From positions 682,001-746,000 of the forward strand of contig NZ_CP124614.1 of assembly GCF_029958905.1 (NCBI RefSeq): a stretch of DNA of 64,000 nucleotides. Reading direction: 5' to 3'. Every line of letters starts with the position of its first letter. Within the stretch, counting starts at the first letter, position 1. Shown here piece by piece: positions 17,180-27,646 of the stretch. The translations under genes and the position numbers were made by a program. The notes below the pieces were generated by a model. The model made no database searches. It had not been told where the DNA came from and saw only the letters and a program-made list of their open reading frames with translations. Source of the stretch: Vibrio sp. YMD68. GTDB taxonomy: Bacteria > Pseudomonadota > Gammaproteobacteria > Enterobacterales > Vibrionaceae.

Positions 17180-18304
17180 ATGCAATACGAATCCCCTATA
17201 AAGCGTCGCCCATCGAAACGTATATACGTTGGTGACGTACCTATTGGTGATGGCGCGCCTATTGCGGTGCAGTCTATGACCAATACACGAACAACGGATG
17301 TAGCTGCAACTGTGGCTCAAATTCGAGCACTTGAAAACGTGGGTGCTGATATCGTTCGAGTTTCTGTTCCTACTATGGATGCAGCAGAAGCATTTAAGCT
17401 AATCAAACAGCAAGTTTCGGTTCCGCTCGTTGCTGATATTCATTTTGATTACCGTATCGCCCTCAAAGTGGCGGAGTACGGCGTCGATTGCTTACGAATA
17501 AACCCTGGTAATATTGGTAGCGAAGAACGCGTTCGCTCGGTGGTAGATTGTGCAAGAGACAAAAATATCCCAATTCGTATTGGCGTTAATGGTGGTTCGC
17601 TAGAAAAAGAGATTCAGGTGAAATATGGCGAACCGACTCCTGAAGCCTTGGTTGAATCGGCGATGAGACATGTCGATATTCTCGACCGTCTTAACTTTGA
17701 CCAGTTTAAAGTCAGCGTAAAAGCATCAGACGTTTTCTTAGCGGTTGATTCCTATCGACTGCTGGCGAAAAGAATCGATCAACCTCTGCACTTGGGTATT
17801 ACTGAAGCTGGCGGAGCGCGAGCTGGTGCAGTTAAATCATCGGTTGGCTTAGGAATGCTATTGGCCGAAGGGATCGGTGATACGCTGCGTATCTCATTAG
17901 CTGCTGATCCGGTTGAAGAAATTAAAGTCGGTTTTGATATTTTAAAATCACTTCGAATACGCTCTCGAGGCATTAATTTTATTGCTTGCCCTAGCTGTTC
18001 TCGTCAAGAGTTTGATGTCATCAGCACGGTCAATGCATTAGAAGAACGCCTAGAAGATATTATTACTCCTATGGATGTATCGATTATTGGCTGTGTGGTT
18101 AATGGCCCTGGCGAAGCTGAAATCTCCCATTTGGGTTTGGCAGGAAGTAATAAAAAAAGCGCATTTTATGAAGACGGTAAACGTCAAAAAGAACGATTTG
18201 ATAACGATGATCTTGTTGCTCAGTTAGAAGCAAAAATCCGAGCAAAAGCATCACAACTTGATGAAAATAATCGCATCGACATTCGTCAAATCGACAATAA
18301 CTAA
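17180..18304 (+). CDS. ispG: 4-hydroxy-3-methylbut-2-enyl diphosphate synthase
   Basis: A 374-residue [4Fe-4S] enzyme of the MEP isoprenoid pathway, acting before IspH. Cluster cysteines are seen in ACPSCSR and [11 protein letters not shown]. The N-terminal TIM-barrel part includes [11 protein letters not shown]. It starts 9 bases after rodZ, so they are cotranscribed. Confidence 0.97.
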   Translation: MQYESPIKRRPSKRIYVGDVPIGDGAPIAVQSMTNTRTTDVAATVAQIRALENVGADIVRVSVPTMDAAEAFKLIKQQVSVPLVADIHFDYRIALKVAEYGVDCLRINPGNIGSEERVRSVVDCARDKNIPIRIGVNGGSLEKEIQVKYGEPTPEALVESAMRHVDILDRLNFDQFKVSVKASDVFLAVDSYRLLAKRIDQPLHLGITEAGGARAGAVKSSVGLGMLLAEGIGDTLRISLAADPVEEIKVGFDILKSLRIRSRGINFIACPSCSRQEFDVISTVNALEERLEDIITPMDVSIIGCVVNGPGEAEISHLGLAGSNKKSAFYEDGKRQKERFDNDDLVAQLEAKIRAKASQLDENNRIDIRQIDNN

Positions 18305-18319
18305 TTTACGGTATCTATT

Positions 18320-19588
18320 GTGGCAAAAACTATTCAAGCAATTCGAGGCATGAACGATTGTCTCCCAACTCAATCTCCGCTTTGGCACAAAGTAGAAGGT
18401 GCTGTAAAAAGCGTCATCAGCGCTTATGGCTACAATGAAGTTCGTATGCCTATCGTAGAATCAACACACTTATTTAGCCGAGCTATTGGTGAAGTGACGG
18501 ATGTTGTTGAAAAAGAGATGTACACATTTGAAGACCGCAACGGTGATAGCCTAACATTACGTCCAGAAGGAACGGCGGGTTGTGTTCGCGCTGGAATCGA
18601 AAATGGTTTGCTTTATAACCAAGAGCAACGTTTATGGTACATGGGACCTATGTTCCGCCATGAGCGCCCTCAGAAAGGACGTTATCGTCAATTCCACCAG
18701 TGTGGTGTCGAAGTCTTTGGTTTAAATGGCCCTGACGTTGATGCTGAACTCATTATGATGACGGCTCGTCTATGGCGAGAGTTAGGTATTGATAAGCATG
18801 TTCGCTTGGAACTTAATTCGATAGGATCTTTAGAAGCACGTGCTGACTACCGTACCGCCTTAATTGCGTATCTAGAGCAGCACGAAGATGTCTTGGATGA
18901 CGACTGTAAACGACGCATGCACACTAATCCTTTAAGGGTTTTAGATACAAAAAATCCAGACGTTCAAGCTATTTTAGGTGATGCCCCTCGTTTATCCGAA
19001 TACTTAGATGACGAATCAACGCAACATTTTTCTGGATTGTGTGAACTTCTTGATGCTGCAGGTATCGAATACACAGTCAATGACCGTTTAGTGCGTGGTC
19101 TGGATTACTACAATCGAACCGTATTTGAATGGATCACTGAAAGTTTAGGTGCGCAAGGTACCGTTTGTGGCGGTGGCCGTTATGATGGTCTTGTTGAGCA
19201 ACTCGGTGGGAAATCAACACCTGCGGTTGGTTTTGCCATGGGCTTAGAGCGCTTGGTTCTGATGATGGAGACTCTCGAGCTTACCGACGTTCGTCGAAGT
19301 GTTGATGTCTACATGATTACCTCTGGTGAAGGTACGATGATGGCAGGAATGAAGCTTGCCGAACAACTTCGTGAGCAGGTACCAGGCCTTCGAGTGATGA
19401 ATCATTTCGGCGGTGGCAATTTTAAAAAGCAGTTTAAGCGTGCAGATAAAGTTGGATCGGCTGTTGCACTGGTGCTGGGCGAAAACGAAGTTGCAGAAAA
19501 TACGGTGGTATTTAAAGACTTACTTGGTGGGACCCAAGACACGTATTCACAAGTGGATGTTGTTGCTAAATTAGCAGAACTTATTTAA
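18320..19588 (+). CDS. hisS: histidyl-tRNA synthetase
   Basis: A 422-residue class II synthetase. Class II motif 2 ([16 protein letters not shown], about 112-127) and the HisRS signatures [14 protein letters not shown] and GGRYDGL are present; a C-terminal anticodon-binding domain follows. GTG start at 18320 directly after ispG. Confidence 0.97.
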   Translation: MAKTIQAIRGMNDCLPTQSPLWHKVEGAVKSVISAYGYNEVRMPIVESTHLFSRAIGEVTDVVEKEMYTFEDRNGDSLTLRPEGTAGCVRAGIENGLLYNQEQRLWYMGPMFRHERPQKGRYRQFHQCGVEVFGLNGPDVDAELIMMTARLWRELGIDKHVRLELNSIGSLEARADYRTALIAYLEQHEDVLDDDCKRRMHTNPLRVLDTKNPDVQAILGDAPRLSEYLDDESTQHFSGLCELLDAAGIEYTVNDRLVRGLDYYNRTVFEWITESLGAQGTVCGGGRYDGLVEQLGGKSTPAVGFAMGLERLVLMMETLELTDVRRSVDVYMITSGEGTMMAGMKLAEQLREQVPGLRVMNHFGGGNFKKQFKRADKVGSAVALVLGENEVAENTVVFKDLLGGTQDTYSQVDVVAKLAELI

Positions 19589-19670
19589 TTAACTCCCCAT
19601 TGATTTGATAATAAATTGATTTTAAGTGGTGCTGAACAGGCATTACTTTTTGAATAATAGAGGACAGCAA

Positions 19671-20285
19671 GTGGAAGTCTACGATACTGAAGAACAACAA
19701 GTAGAAGCGATTAAAGACTGGTGGAAAGAGAACGGCAAAGCCGTAATTTTAGGTGCAGTCGTTGGTCTTGGTGGTCTTTTTGGTTGGCGCTATTATCAAG
19801 ATGCCGCTCTAGAAAGCAAAGAGCAAGCTTCGGAAGCTTATACCGAAGTCATCACTGCGTTGTTGAGCCAGCAGTCAGGCAGTGAAGATAGAGTTCAGAG
19901 CTTTATTGATGAGAATGGTAAATCTGAATACTCGGTGCTTGCAGCGCTTCAATTGGCAAAAGTTCAAGTCGAAGAGAGTCAATTGGATGAAGCATTGGCG
20001 CAATTAGAGTGGGCCAAAGCAAACAGCAATGATGAAGCGCTTAAAGCTGTGATTTCTTATCGTATTGCTCGCATTCAAGCAGAACAAGAAAACTACGCTG
20101 GTGCTCTCAGTGAATTGACGAACATTACGGATGCAAATTGGTCTGGTCGCATTGCCGAATTACGCGGTGATATTGAACTAAGACAAGGCAATAATGATGC
20201 GGCTTACGCAGCGTACACTGAAGCACAGCAATCGGCTGATGCAAGCCAAACATTACAGCTTAAGCTTGATGATCTCGCCAAGTAA
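19671..20285 (+). CDS. yfgM: ancillary SecYEG translocon subunit YfgM
   Basis: A 204-residue protein with a short cytosolic N-terminus (starting VEVYDTEEQQ), one membrane span (about 23-40, AVILGAVVGLGGLFGWRYY), and a periplasmic TPR-like region. YfgM associates with SecYEG and the chaperone PpiD. GTG 19671 is chosen since AGAGGA lies seven bases upstream and the protein then starts as in homologues; an upstream extension to 19626 has no support. Between hisS and bamB as in E. coli. Confidence 0.88.
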   Translation: MEVYDTEEQQVEAIKDWWKENGKAVILGAVVGLGGLFGWRYYQDAALESKEQASEAYTEVITALLSQQSGSEDRVQSFIDENGKSEYSVLAALQLAKVQVEESQLDEALAQLEWAKANSNDEALKAVISYRIARIQAEQENYAGALSELTNITDANWSGRIAELRGDIELRQGNNDAAYAAYTEAQQSADASQTLQLKLDDLAK

Positions 20286-20297
20286 GGGCTTTTGTAA

Positions 20298-21458
20298 ATG
20301 AAAAAATTACTCAGTAGGGTTCTTCTTTCTGCTATCGCTATGGGCACCCTTATCGGTTGTGCCAGTGAAGAAGACACCATTATTATGGCCCCTGTACCGT
20401 TAGTGAATAGTGAGTTTACACCAGACCAGCAATGGAGCGCTTCTATAGGCAAAGGTGTTGGGCACTATTTTTCTAAGCTTTCGCCTGAATATGCGTATGA
20501 CAAAGTCTTTGTGGCAAGCCGCGACGGGCTAGTGAAAGCATTGGATTCTGAAACGGGTAATACTCTTTGGCAAACGGACTTAGAGCTCGAGGTTTCTGCT
20601 CGATTATCCGGCGGAATCATTGCGGCTTATAGCCAGATTTATATTGGCAGTGAAAATGGTGAGTTGATTGCACTGAATGCTGAAACGGGTGAACAAGCAT
20701 GGCGTGTTGAAGTTGATGGTGAAGTTCTAGCGAGACCTGTCGCAGACAGTAATATGATCATCGTTAACACCAGTCGTGGCATGTTGGTCGCGTACGATCA
20801 AGCAACGGGGGAGCAAAAATGGACCATCAGTACTGATGTTCCCAACCTGACTTTACGTGGCGACAGTACCCCTGTGACCGTTTCTGGCGGTGTATTCTGG
20901 GGAACGGCAAACGGACGTTTAGCAGCGGCTATTGTTGAACGCGGACAACTGATTTGGCAACAACCAATTGGTATGCCTCAAGGCTCTACTGAAATTGACC
21001 GTCTCGTAGATGTAGACTCATCACCGGTCATCATCGGTGGCACGCTATATATAGTTGGCTTTAATGGTCAGTTAACGAGTATCGACCTTCAATCGGGTCG
21101 TCCAATGTGGAAGCGTTCATACTCTTCTGCAACGGATCTAGCAACCGATGGTAGCCGTCTATACGTAGTGACAGACAAAGATCACCTAGTGGCAGTCGAT
21201 GCACGAAGTGGTACCGAGCTTTGGAGCAATAAAAAGCTTGAATATCGTCAACTTAGTGCACCGGTTATGATTAATAATCATGTGGTTGTTGGTGACTCGG
21301 AAGGCTATCTACACTGGCTTAATCGAAGTACTGGTGAGTTTGTTGCTCAACAACTTATCGATGATAGCGGTTTTGCTGTGGGACCTGTCGTGACTTCTGA
21401 TGGGTATGTACTCGTAACACGCAATGGCGATGTAAAGAAACTGACGATCAATAAGTAA
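20298..21458 (+). CDS. bamB: outer-membrane assembly lipoprotein BamB
   Basis: A 386-residue PQQ-type beta-propeller lipoprotein of the BAM complex, which inserts beta-barrel proteins into the outer membrane. The signal peptide ends in the lipobox LIGC (Cys21). Repeated propeller blades show LDSETGNTLWQ, LNAETGEQAWR and YDQATGEQKW. Start ATG 20298, 12 bases after yfgM. Confidence 0.96.
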   Translation: MKKLLSRVLLSAIAMGTLIGCASEEDTIIMAPVPLVNSEFTPDQQWSASIGKGVGHYFSKLSPEYAYDKVFVASRDGLVKALDSETGNTLWQTDLELEVSARLSGGIIAAYSQIYIGSENGELIALNAETGEQAWRVEVDGEVLARPVADSNMIIVNTSRGMLVAYDQATGEQKWTISTDVPNLTLRGDSTPVTVSGGVFWGTANGRLAAAIVERGQLIWQQPIGMPQGSTEIDRLVDVDSSPVIIGGTLYIVGFNGQLTSIDLQSGRPMWKRSYSSATDLATDGSRLYVVTDKDHLVAVDARSGTELWSNKKLEYRQLSAPVMINNHVVVGDSEGYLHWLNRSTGEFVAQQLIDDSGFAVGPVVTSDGYVLVTRNGDVKKLTINK

Positions 21459-21479
21459 TATCGTGATATAATTCACATT

Positions 21480-21514
21480 CGGCTCCTTGCTGTTATCAGT
21501 TAGGGGCCGTTTTA
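21480..21514 (+). terminator. possible terminator after bamB
   Basis: CGGCTCC and GGGGCCG pair (one G-T) around a 16-base loop and are followed by four Ts. The long loop makes it a weak candidate. Confidence 0.5.
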
Positions 21515-21533
21515 TTGAGAAAAATCAAATCAT

Positions 21534-21639
21534 GTGGTTATAGGTAACAGCATTGCGGCTGAGTGATACAGACAAGTTGATACGATCTTGTTGAGTATGA
21601 GTCAGCTTAGAACAAATGCAATCCGTTACCTATAACTAC
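21534..21639. repeat. 106-bp near-palindromic element upstream of der
   Basis: The outer arms GTGGTTATAGGTAAC (21534-21548) and GTTACCTATAACTAC (21625-21639) pair at 14 of 15 positions. Pairing continues inward through GCTGAGTGATAC / GTATGAGTCAGC and ACAAG / CTTGT, with a bulge of about ten bases. The whole unit could fold as a long hairpin or cruciform, like a small palindromic repeat or MITE-like unit, or act in the der leader. No second copy was noticed in the window. Confidence 0.7.
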
Positions 21640-21666
21640 ATAGAGACTATATTGTAGAGGTTAATT

Positions 21667-23151
21667 ATGGTACCTGTTGTTGCTCTGGTCGGGCGTCCAA
21701 ATGTAGGGAAATCTACATTGTTTAATCGACTGACTCGCACTCGCGACGCATTGGTTGCTGACTTCCCTGGTTTAACACGTGATCGTAAATACGGCCATGC
21801 TAAATCAGAAGAACACGAATTCATTGTTATTGATACCGGTGGTATTGATGGCACTGAAGAAGGTGTTGAAACGAAAATGGCAGCACAGTCACTAGCCGCT
21901 ATTGATGAAGCTGACGTTGTTCTCTTCATGGTTGATGGTCGAGCGGGATTGACGCCTTCTGATGAAGCGATTGCTAAACATTTACGCCAAATTGAAAAAC
22001 CATCACTGCTTGTCGTGAACAAGATTGATGGCATTGATGGTGACGCAGCTTGCTCTGAGTTCTGGAAACTCGGCGTTGATGATATGTATCAGATTGCTGC
22101 GGCTCATGGGCGAGGTGTTACGGCATTGATTGAGCTTGCTCTCAACCCGTTTGCGGAAGCACTGAAAATAGAAAACGGTGAAATCAACGACCTGACTGAG
22201 TTTGAAGATGAAGACGAAGAACAAGTTGAATTTACTGAAGAAGAAGCAGAAGAAGAATTCAAGCGCCTTCAAGATCAGCCGATTAAACTTGCCATTATTG
22301 GTCGCCCGAATGTTGGTAAATCGACACTAACCAACCGTATTCTCGGCGAAGAGCGTGTTGTTGTTTATGACATGCCAGGCACAACTCGCGATTCTATCTA
22401 TATTCCAATGCAGCGCGATGATCGTGAGTACGTACTGATTGACACAGCAGGCGTTCGCCGTCGTAAAGCCATTAACGAAACGGTTGAAAAGTTCTCGGTG
22501 GTTAAGACGCTAAAAGCCGTTGAAGATGCCAATGTTGTGTTGCTACTGATCGATGCTCGCGAGAATATCTCAGAGCAAGACTTAAGCTTGCTCGGTTTTG
22601 CCTTGAACGCTGGTCGTTCTATCGTTATCGCTGTTAATAAATGGGATGGACTGGATAGCGAAGTCAAAGATCATGTTAAAAAAGAACTGGATCGCCGTTT
22701 AGGTTTTGTCGACTTTGCTCGTATTCACTTCATTTCTGCGCTACATGGAACAGGTGTTGGTCATCTGTTTGAATCTGTGCAAGAAGCCTACAAATCGGCG
22801 ACAACGCGTGTAGGGACTTCAGTGCTGACTCGCATCATGAAAATGGCCTCTGATGATCACCAACCACCAATGGTTCGTGGCCGTCGAGTTAAAATGAAAT
22901 ACGCGCACGCTGGTGGATACAATCCACCGATTGTTGTTATTCATGGTAACCAAGTTAAAGAGCTTCCGGCTTCATACAAACGTTATTTGATGAATTACTA
23001 TCGCAAGTCTCTGGAAATAATGGGTACACCTATTCGTATTCAATTCCAAAGCAGTGATAACCCATTTGAGGGTAAGAGTAACAAAGTCACTATTTCTCAA
23101 GAGCGCAAGCGTAAGCGCTTGATGACCATGATGAAAGGTCGCAAAAAATAA
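21667..23151 (+). CDS. der: ribosome biogenesis GTPase Der (EngA)
   Basis: A 494-residue double GTPase for 50S subunit maturation. Two G domains are evident, each with GRPNVGKST (about 8-16 and 215-223), DTGG/DTAG and NKxD motifs, separated by a strongly acidic linker (about 175-200), and a C-terminal KH-like domain ends in a basic tail ([15 protein letters not shown]). Start ATG 21667 after TAGAGG. Confidence 0.97.
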   Translation: MVPVVALVGRPNVGKSTLFNRLTRTRDALVADFPGLTRDRKYGHAKSEEHEFIVIDTGGIDGTEEGVETKMAAQSLAAIDEADVVLFMVDGRAGLTPSDEAIAKHLRQIEKPSLLVVNKIDGIDGDAACSEFWKLGVDDMYQIAAAHGRGVTALIELALNPFAEALKIENGEINDLTEFEDEDEEQVEFTEEEAEEEFKRLQDQPIKLAIIGRPNVGKSTLTNRILGEERVVVYDMPGTTRDSIYIPMQRDDREYVLIDTAGVRRRKAINETVEKFSVVKTLKAVEDANVVLLLIDARENISEQDLSLLGFALNAGRSIVIAVNKWDGLDSEVKDHVKKELDRRLGFVDFARIHFISALHGTGVGHLFESVQEAYKSATTRVGTSVLTRIMKMASDDHQPPMVRGRRVKMKYAHAGGYNPPIVVIHGNQVKELPASYKRYLMNYYRKSLEIMGTPIRIQFQSSDNPFEGKSNKVTISQERKRKRLMTMMKGRKK

Positions 23152-23154
23152 ATG

Positions 23155-23187
23155 AAAAGCCCAAGCATCAACGCTTGGGCTTTTTTC
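23155..23187 (+). terminator. der terminator
   Basis: AAGCCCAAGC and GCTTGGGCTT form a 10-bp stem followed by six Ts. Confidence 0.9.
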
Positions 23188-23281
23188 TATTAATACAGCT
23201 AGGTCTAGCCTGAACACTAGACCTTTGTTCGTTATCTGAAGTCCAATTAACGACCTCTTCTGCTACTTACTGTGTTCGGGA

Positions 23282-24688
23282 TCACCACATCCCAAGTAAT
23301 TTCCACCATGCTCCGCCGATAAAGAAAAAGACCGGTATTACGATAAGAGAAAAAACAAAACCAATTTTCCACCAGTTTTGTAAGCTCAGGAAACCTGCGC
23401 CAAACAATATCGGCGCGGGACCAGAAGAGTAGTGAGTGGTCGACATGTATAGATTACTGAACATACCTAAGACGATCGCTGCCAGCATAGGGGGAGCACC
23501 TGCAGCGATTGCAATTGCAAGGAAGGCTGAATACATAGCACTAATATGTGCCATAGCACTCGCCATCAAGTAATGGCTGTAGTAATACACAAGAAGCAAG
23601 ATAGCGAGAGTGGTTAACCAGCCAAAGCCGGATAGAGATTGGCCAATCATGTCACCAAACCAAGGAATAAAGCCCAGTTTGTTGAGTTGCGCCGCCATCA
23701 TAACCAGCACTGCAAACCAAGTAATCGTGTGCCATGCTTCTTTTTCTTGCAGTACCGCGTCCCAAGTGATGGTGCGCGTAAACAATAGAAAGACTAACCC
23801 CATCAGTGCAGTAACCGTTGAGTGAATTCCCAAAGTTGGCCCGAGTACCCACAAACTGACCATGCCAATAAACGTAATGCAGACCATCCATTCATCACGG
23901 GACATGGCCCCCATTTCTTTGAGTTTCTGGCGCGCAAGTAGGCGCATTTCTGGTGTTTTTTTAAGCTCAGGTGGAAAAACAAAGTACATCACTAGTGGAA
24001 TAAGAAAAAGACAGATGGCACCAGGAACAATCGCAGCCAATGCCCAGCCCGCCCAGGTTATCTCTACACCTTGCTCTTTTGCAAAGTTCGCAGCTAGTGG
24101 GTTCCCTGCCATCGAGGTGAGAAACATGGCGCAGGTAATGGCGTTACACTGAAAGATACATTGAACGAGAAAAGCGCCAATTTTATTTTCGGTGCCTTTC
24201 TCTGGATCGGAGTCATAAGCACTAGCAACAGAGCGAAAGAGTGGTGAAATTATCCCACCGCATCGAGCGGTCGTACTGGGCGTGGCTGGCGCAAACAGGA
24301 GATCAGTTAGTATTAATCCATAAGCTAATCCTAATGAGCTGTGACCGAGCTTGGCGATAAACCAATAACCGACACGTTGCCCAAATCCTGTACTGATAAA
24401 GCCTCGTGAAATAAAAAACGCCGCTGCTATCATCCAAATAGTTGGGTGTGCGAAACCTGTGAGGGCGGTTCTAATTGGAATGACATCGAGCAAAGTCGCT
24501 GCGGTCAACCCCATCAGAGCCATCGCACCCAGCGGAAGCGGTGCAATAATTAAACTGATCACGGTCACGACGAATACCGTCATCATTTTCCATGCTTCTG
24601 TCGTCAACCCTTCAGGTATAGGACTGAACCACAAAATGACGCCAATCGCCGCGAGTGCAAGTAGCCGTAAATTACTTGAAGTTAGCAT
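23282..24688 (-). CDS. DASS-family anion transporter (citrate/dicarboxylate type)
   Basis: A 468-residue inner-membrane protein with about 11-13 hydrophobic segments and the features of the divalent anion:sodium symporter family (SLC13/CitT group): TPSTTARCGGII in the first half and a late SSGPAPILFG segment. It is divergent from a CitA/DcuS-like sensor and response regulator, so citrate, tartrate or a C4-dicarboxylate is the likely substrate and the two-component system its likely regulator. Which anion cannot be read from sequence. The trio interrupts the usual der-yfgJ adjacency. Confidence 0.82.
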   Translation of the reverse strand: MLTSSNLRLLALAAIGVILWFSPIPEGLTTEAWKMMTVFVVTVISLIIAPLPLGAMALMGLTAATLLDVIPIRTALTGFAHPTIWMIAAAFFISRGFISTGFGQRVGYWFIAKLGHSSLGLAYGLILTDLLFAPATPSTTARCGGIISPLFRSVASAYDSDPEKGTENKIGAFLVQCIFQCNAITCAMFLTSMAGNPLAANFAKEQGVEITWAGWALAAIVPGAICLFLIPLVMYFVFPPELKKTPEMRLLARQKLKEMGAMSRDEWMVCITFIGMVSLWVLGPTLGIHSTVTALMGLVFLLFTRTITWDAVLQEKEAWHTITWFAVLVMMAAQLNKLGFIPWFGDMIGQSLSGFGWLTTLAILLLVYYYSHYLMASAMAHISAMYSAFLAIAIAAGAPPMLAAIVLGMFSNLYMSTTHYSSGPAPILFGAGFLSLQNWWKIGFVFSLIVIPVFFFIGGAWWKLLGMW

Positions 24689-24957
24689 ATAAATCTCCTT
24701 ATATTTTTCGCTAACTTACTCATAATCAGTGCGTCGAAACCTGTCTTAAATCAATAGTTACCGTGTCTATTTTGTTCGTCCAGTAACCTCTTAACCTAGT
24801 GCAAAGTACTCATGTAATAAGTGTGAGATAAGGGTAATTAAATGAATAAAAACAATAAACATCATCAGTGAGAGCTTACTCAACTTCGTGGTTAGATCCG
24901 CTGAATTTATTGTAAGAAGCTCGTATTCTAGGTTGAGTTATCAGAGGAAGTGAAAAC
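24689..24957. promoter_or_regulatory. divergent promoter region, transporter / two-component genes
   Basis: The 269-bp gap serves both the transporter (leftward) and the sensor kinase (rightward). It is AT-rich and includes the imperfect inverted pair TTACTCAAC (about 24876) / GTTGAGTTA (about 24932). A response-regulator site is likely but not defined. Confidence 0.4.
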
Positions 24958-26565
24958 ATGGCATCAAGGTTTTTCCCCCGTTCATTTATGGTGCACTCAA
25001 CCTTATTGTTGTGTGGTGCGCTGATGTTGAGCTCAGTGGGTTGGTGGTTGGTTAGTACTGTTCGTTTAAACCAAGTGCTGGCGGAGCAAGTGGCATTACG
25101 CGCTGAAGTTCAGTCTCAACAGCTCGCCCAGTTACCGACGTTGCTCGCCGCTGTTGAACAAAGAGACACTGCTAAGGTCAGTAGTATTGTCGACCGCTTG
25201 CAAGTTGAAACGGATGCTGATTTTATTACGGTCAGTGATGCTCAAGGTGTACGACTTGCCCATCCGATAAAAAGTCGAATCGGCTTGCCTGTCGTCGGTG
25301 GGGATATTGATCAAGCGTTAACAAAAGGGGTCGCCTATTTGTCCCACGGTGTTGGATCATTGGGGCCTTCTGTTCGTTATATTAGCCCTCTATTTGATCA
25401 ATCAGGCCAAGTGATAGGAATGATCAAAGTGGGTTACCTTAAGCAGTCAATAGCGGTTCTTAACGAAGCAAACCTTTCTCCGCTACTTCTATTTGCAGGC
25501 TTCAGCCTATTGTTTTCAGTCATGGTGGCGTGGCGATTTTCCCGATACGTCCGGGATAAAATGCAATGCTTAGAGCCCTGGCAACTCAATCAAGCTCTTC
25601 AAACCCACCAAGGGGTTTTACAAGCGACTCATGAGGGCGTTATGGCTATAAATCCGCAAGGGGAGATCTACCTAGTGAACGATTCTGCCCGTGATTTATT
25701 AGGATTGTGTGGTCTAGGTAGTGGCGGTGATAAAACGCCACCATTACGAATTGAGAACCTTTCAGTAGACGCTGAGGTGTTTGCTTTAAAAGGTGAAGAT
25801 TTTCTTGATCGTATGGTTCGTATAAATGGCCGAAATTTGGTCATGACTCGAGTGACATTAGCCTCAAATGATAAGAAGCAAGTGGGAGCCGTATTCAGTT
25901 TAAGAGCCCAAAAAGAGTTACACATTCTTTCTAATAAAATCAGCCAAGTGGACAATTACCTCGAATCAATTCGCGTAACTCGTCATGAATATCAGAATAA
26001 AATTTCGACCGTGACAGGGTTGTTGCAATTGGGCCATGTCGATAAGGCTCTCAATGTTTTGCTTGCTCAGGCGAAGGTTGACCAAGCGAATATGGACAGC
26101 GTTTCTCCGTTAGAATCTTTGCCACTTATATCCGGTCTGATATTGGCGAACCTAGGTAAAGCTGCTGAAAAAGGCATCCACATTGACCTAACAGGGCTTC
26201 AAGGTTGGAACGGTTTGCCAGCGTTAATTGGTGAACAAGGGTTAAGCTCAATTATTGGGAACTTGATCATCAATAGCATTGATGCACTGGAAGAAGCAAC
26301 AACGGATGGCTGGATACGTATTATAATGTACCAAACAGGAAGTGAAAGAGTGTTATCAGTTTCGAATAATGGACCCGCTATACACGTTAGCCTTGATGTG
26401 TTGTGCCAATTGGGTTTTACAACAAAGGGGGACTATAACGAGCATGGCATTGGTATGCATTTGGTCCAGTCTTTAGTGGAAGACGCTGGTGGTTATATAG
26501 AGTTAGATAGCGATAAAAACGAAACCATGTTTACCGTTTATTTTCCGGAGAAGGTCGATGTATAA
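24958..26565 (+). CDS. CitA/DcuS-family sensor histidine kinase
   Basis: A 535-residue membrane sensor. It has a first span (about 14-32), a periplasmic PAS-like sensing domain (about 35-175), a second span (about 177-197, LLLFAGFSLLFSVMVAW), a cytosolic PAS domain, the phosphoacceptor segment RVTRHEYQNKIS, and an ATPase domain with NLIINSIDALE and EHGIGMHLV. This is the architecture of carboxylate sensors. The end overlaps the response regulator start by 8 bases, so they are translated together. The adjacent divergent transporter suggests it senses that transporter's substrate. Confidence 0.85.
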   Translation: MASRFFPRSFMVHSTLLLCGALMLSSVGWWLVSTVRLNQVLAEQVALRAEVQSQQLAQLPTLLAAVEQRDTAKVSSIVDRLQVETDADFITVSDAQGVRLAHPIKSRIGLPVVGGDIDQALTKGVAYLSHGVGSLGPSVRYISPLFDQSGQVIGMIKVGYLKQSIAVLNEANLSPLLLFAGFSLLFSVMVAWRFSRYVRDKMQCLEPWQLNQALQTHQGVLQATHEGVMAINPQGEIYLVNDSARDLLGLCGLGSGGDKTPPLRIENLSVDAEVFALKGEDFLDRMVRINGRNLVMTRVTLASNDKKQVGAVFSLRAQKELHILSNKISQVDNYLESIRVTRHEYQNKISTVTGLLQLGHVDKALNVLLAQAKVDQANMDSVSPLESLPLISGLILANLGKAAEKGIHIDLTGLQGWNGLPALIGEQGLSSIIGNLIINSIDALEEATTDGWIRIIMYQTGSERVLSVSNNGPAIHVSLDVLCQLGFTTKGDYNEHGIGMHLVQSLVEDAGGYIELDSDKNETMFTVYFPEKVDV

Positions 26566-27220
26566 GGTATTAATTCTTGAAGATGATGCCGATATTGCGG
26601 CCTTGCATAGTCATTTCATCTCTCGTGATAAACGCTTCCGTGTCTTAGGCTGTATTCCCACCCTTAAACAAGCTAGAGAAGCACTCGCTATTACGGCTGT
26701 TGATCTGTTAATTGTTGATAACTATCTTCCAGATGGAGTTGGAGTGGATGTTTTTTCTTCGTTGCAGCAGTTAGACAAATGCCCTGAAGCGATATTGGTG
26801 ACTGCCGCAAACGATGCTGATACCGTGCAAAAAGCCCTTCGGCACGGTGCTTTCGATTACCTAATCAAGCCACTTGATTATACTCGACTCATGAAAAGTT
26901 TAGACAAATTTTGTGAAGTTCAAAAGACGTTAGCGCAAAGTAACCAGTTTGCACAGGGAGATTTAGATCAGTTGTTCCACCATGATTCGAGTGGCTTGAA
27001 AAGGTTAGCGACCGATGAGCATACACTAAGACAAATTGTTGACCAGTTTTGTCACTCTCATATTGAGATGAACGTAAGTACAATCGCAGAGATATTTGGA
27101 ATAAGCAAAAGTACCGCAAGAAGATATCTTGATAAAGCCGTTGAGCAGGGAGATCTTGACGCATTTTTGGCTCATGGGAAAGTGGGTCGACCTACACGAA
27201 TCTATCGTCGGCCATCGTGA
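26558..27220 (+). CDS. CitB/DcuR-family response regulator
   Basis: A 220-residue regulator. The receiver domain (about 1-120) shows the acidic pair EDD (8-10), the phosphorylated Asp in LIVDNYLPDG, and Lys in YLIKPLDY. The C-terminal helix-turn-helix (STIAEIFGISKSTARRYLDK) and the GRPTRIYR tail are typical of the CitB/DcuR group. It overlaps its kinase gene and probably activates the divergent anion transporter. Confidence 0.87.
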   Translation: MYKVLILEDDADIAALHSHFISRDKRFRVLGCIPTLKQAREALAITAVDLLIVDNYLPDGVGVDVFSSLQQLDKCPEAILVTAANDADTVQKALRHGAFDYLIKPLDYTRLMKSLDKFCEVQKTLAQSNQFAQGDLDQLFHHDSSGLKRLATDEHTLRQIVDQFCHSHIEMNVSTIAEIFGISKSTARRYLDKAVEQGDLDAFLAHGKVGRPTRIYRRPS

Positions 27221-27646
27221 CGTTAGGTGTTATCTTTCGAGTCTTTTCCATCGAAAACATGCCAGTATTGAGTTGAAATACAACACTCTGTACTCTCTAA
27301 TGGATCTTTTTACATAAATCCATATTGGGTGTAAATGCCATTGGTATTTAGATTTATATTTCGTTTTAAATTCAAATGCAGAACATGTAACTTATGCTTT
27401 CGGTGTGTGGTTATATAAATGTTCTTAATCAGGCAGATCGCTGATCACGATGGATAAAGCAGATGATCTTATAGAGATCATTTGTCCTCAAAATGATCTC
27501 TATAACAGAGGGTTTGACCACGGTGCCACAAAGGTGATGACATTTATATGCTTAGTGAGCCAATCAGACTGAAGTGATGCAGATCATGGTATATTCATCT
27601 ACGTTCAATATGATCAAATATTACGATTACAAGGTAGGTTAAAAGC
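27221..27646. other. non-coding gap with a perfect inverted repeat
   Basis: TTATAGAGATCATTT (27469-27483) and AAATGATCTCTATAA (27491-27505) form a perfect 15-bp stem with a 7-base loop. No T run follows, so it is a poor rho-independent terminator. No gene is seen in the rest, which should also contain the yfgJ promoter. Confidence 0.6.
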
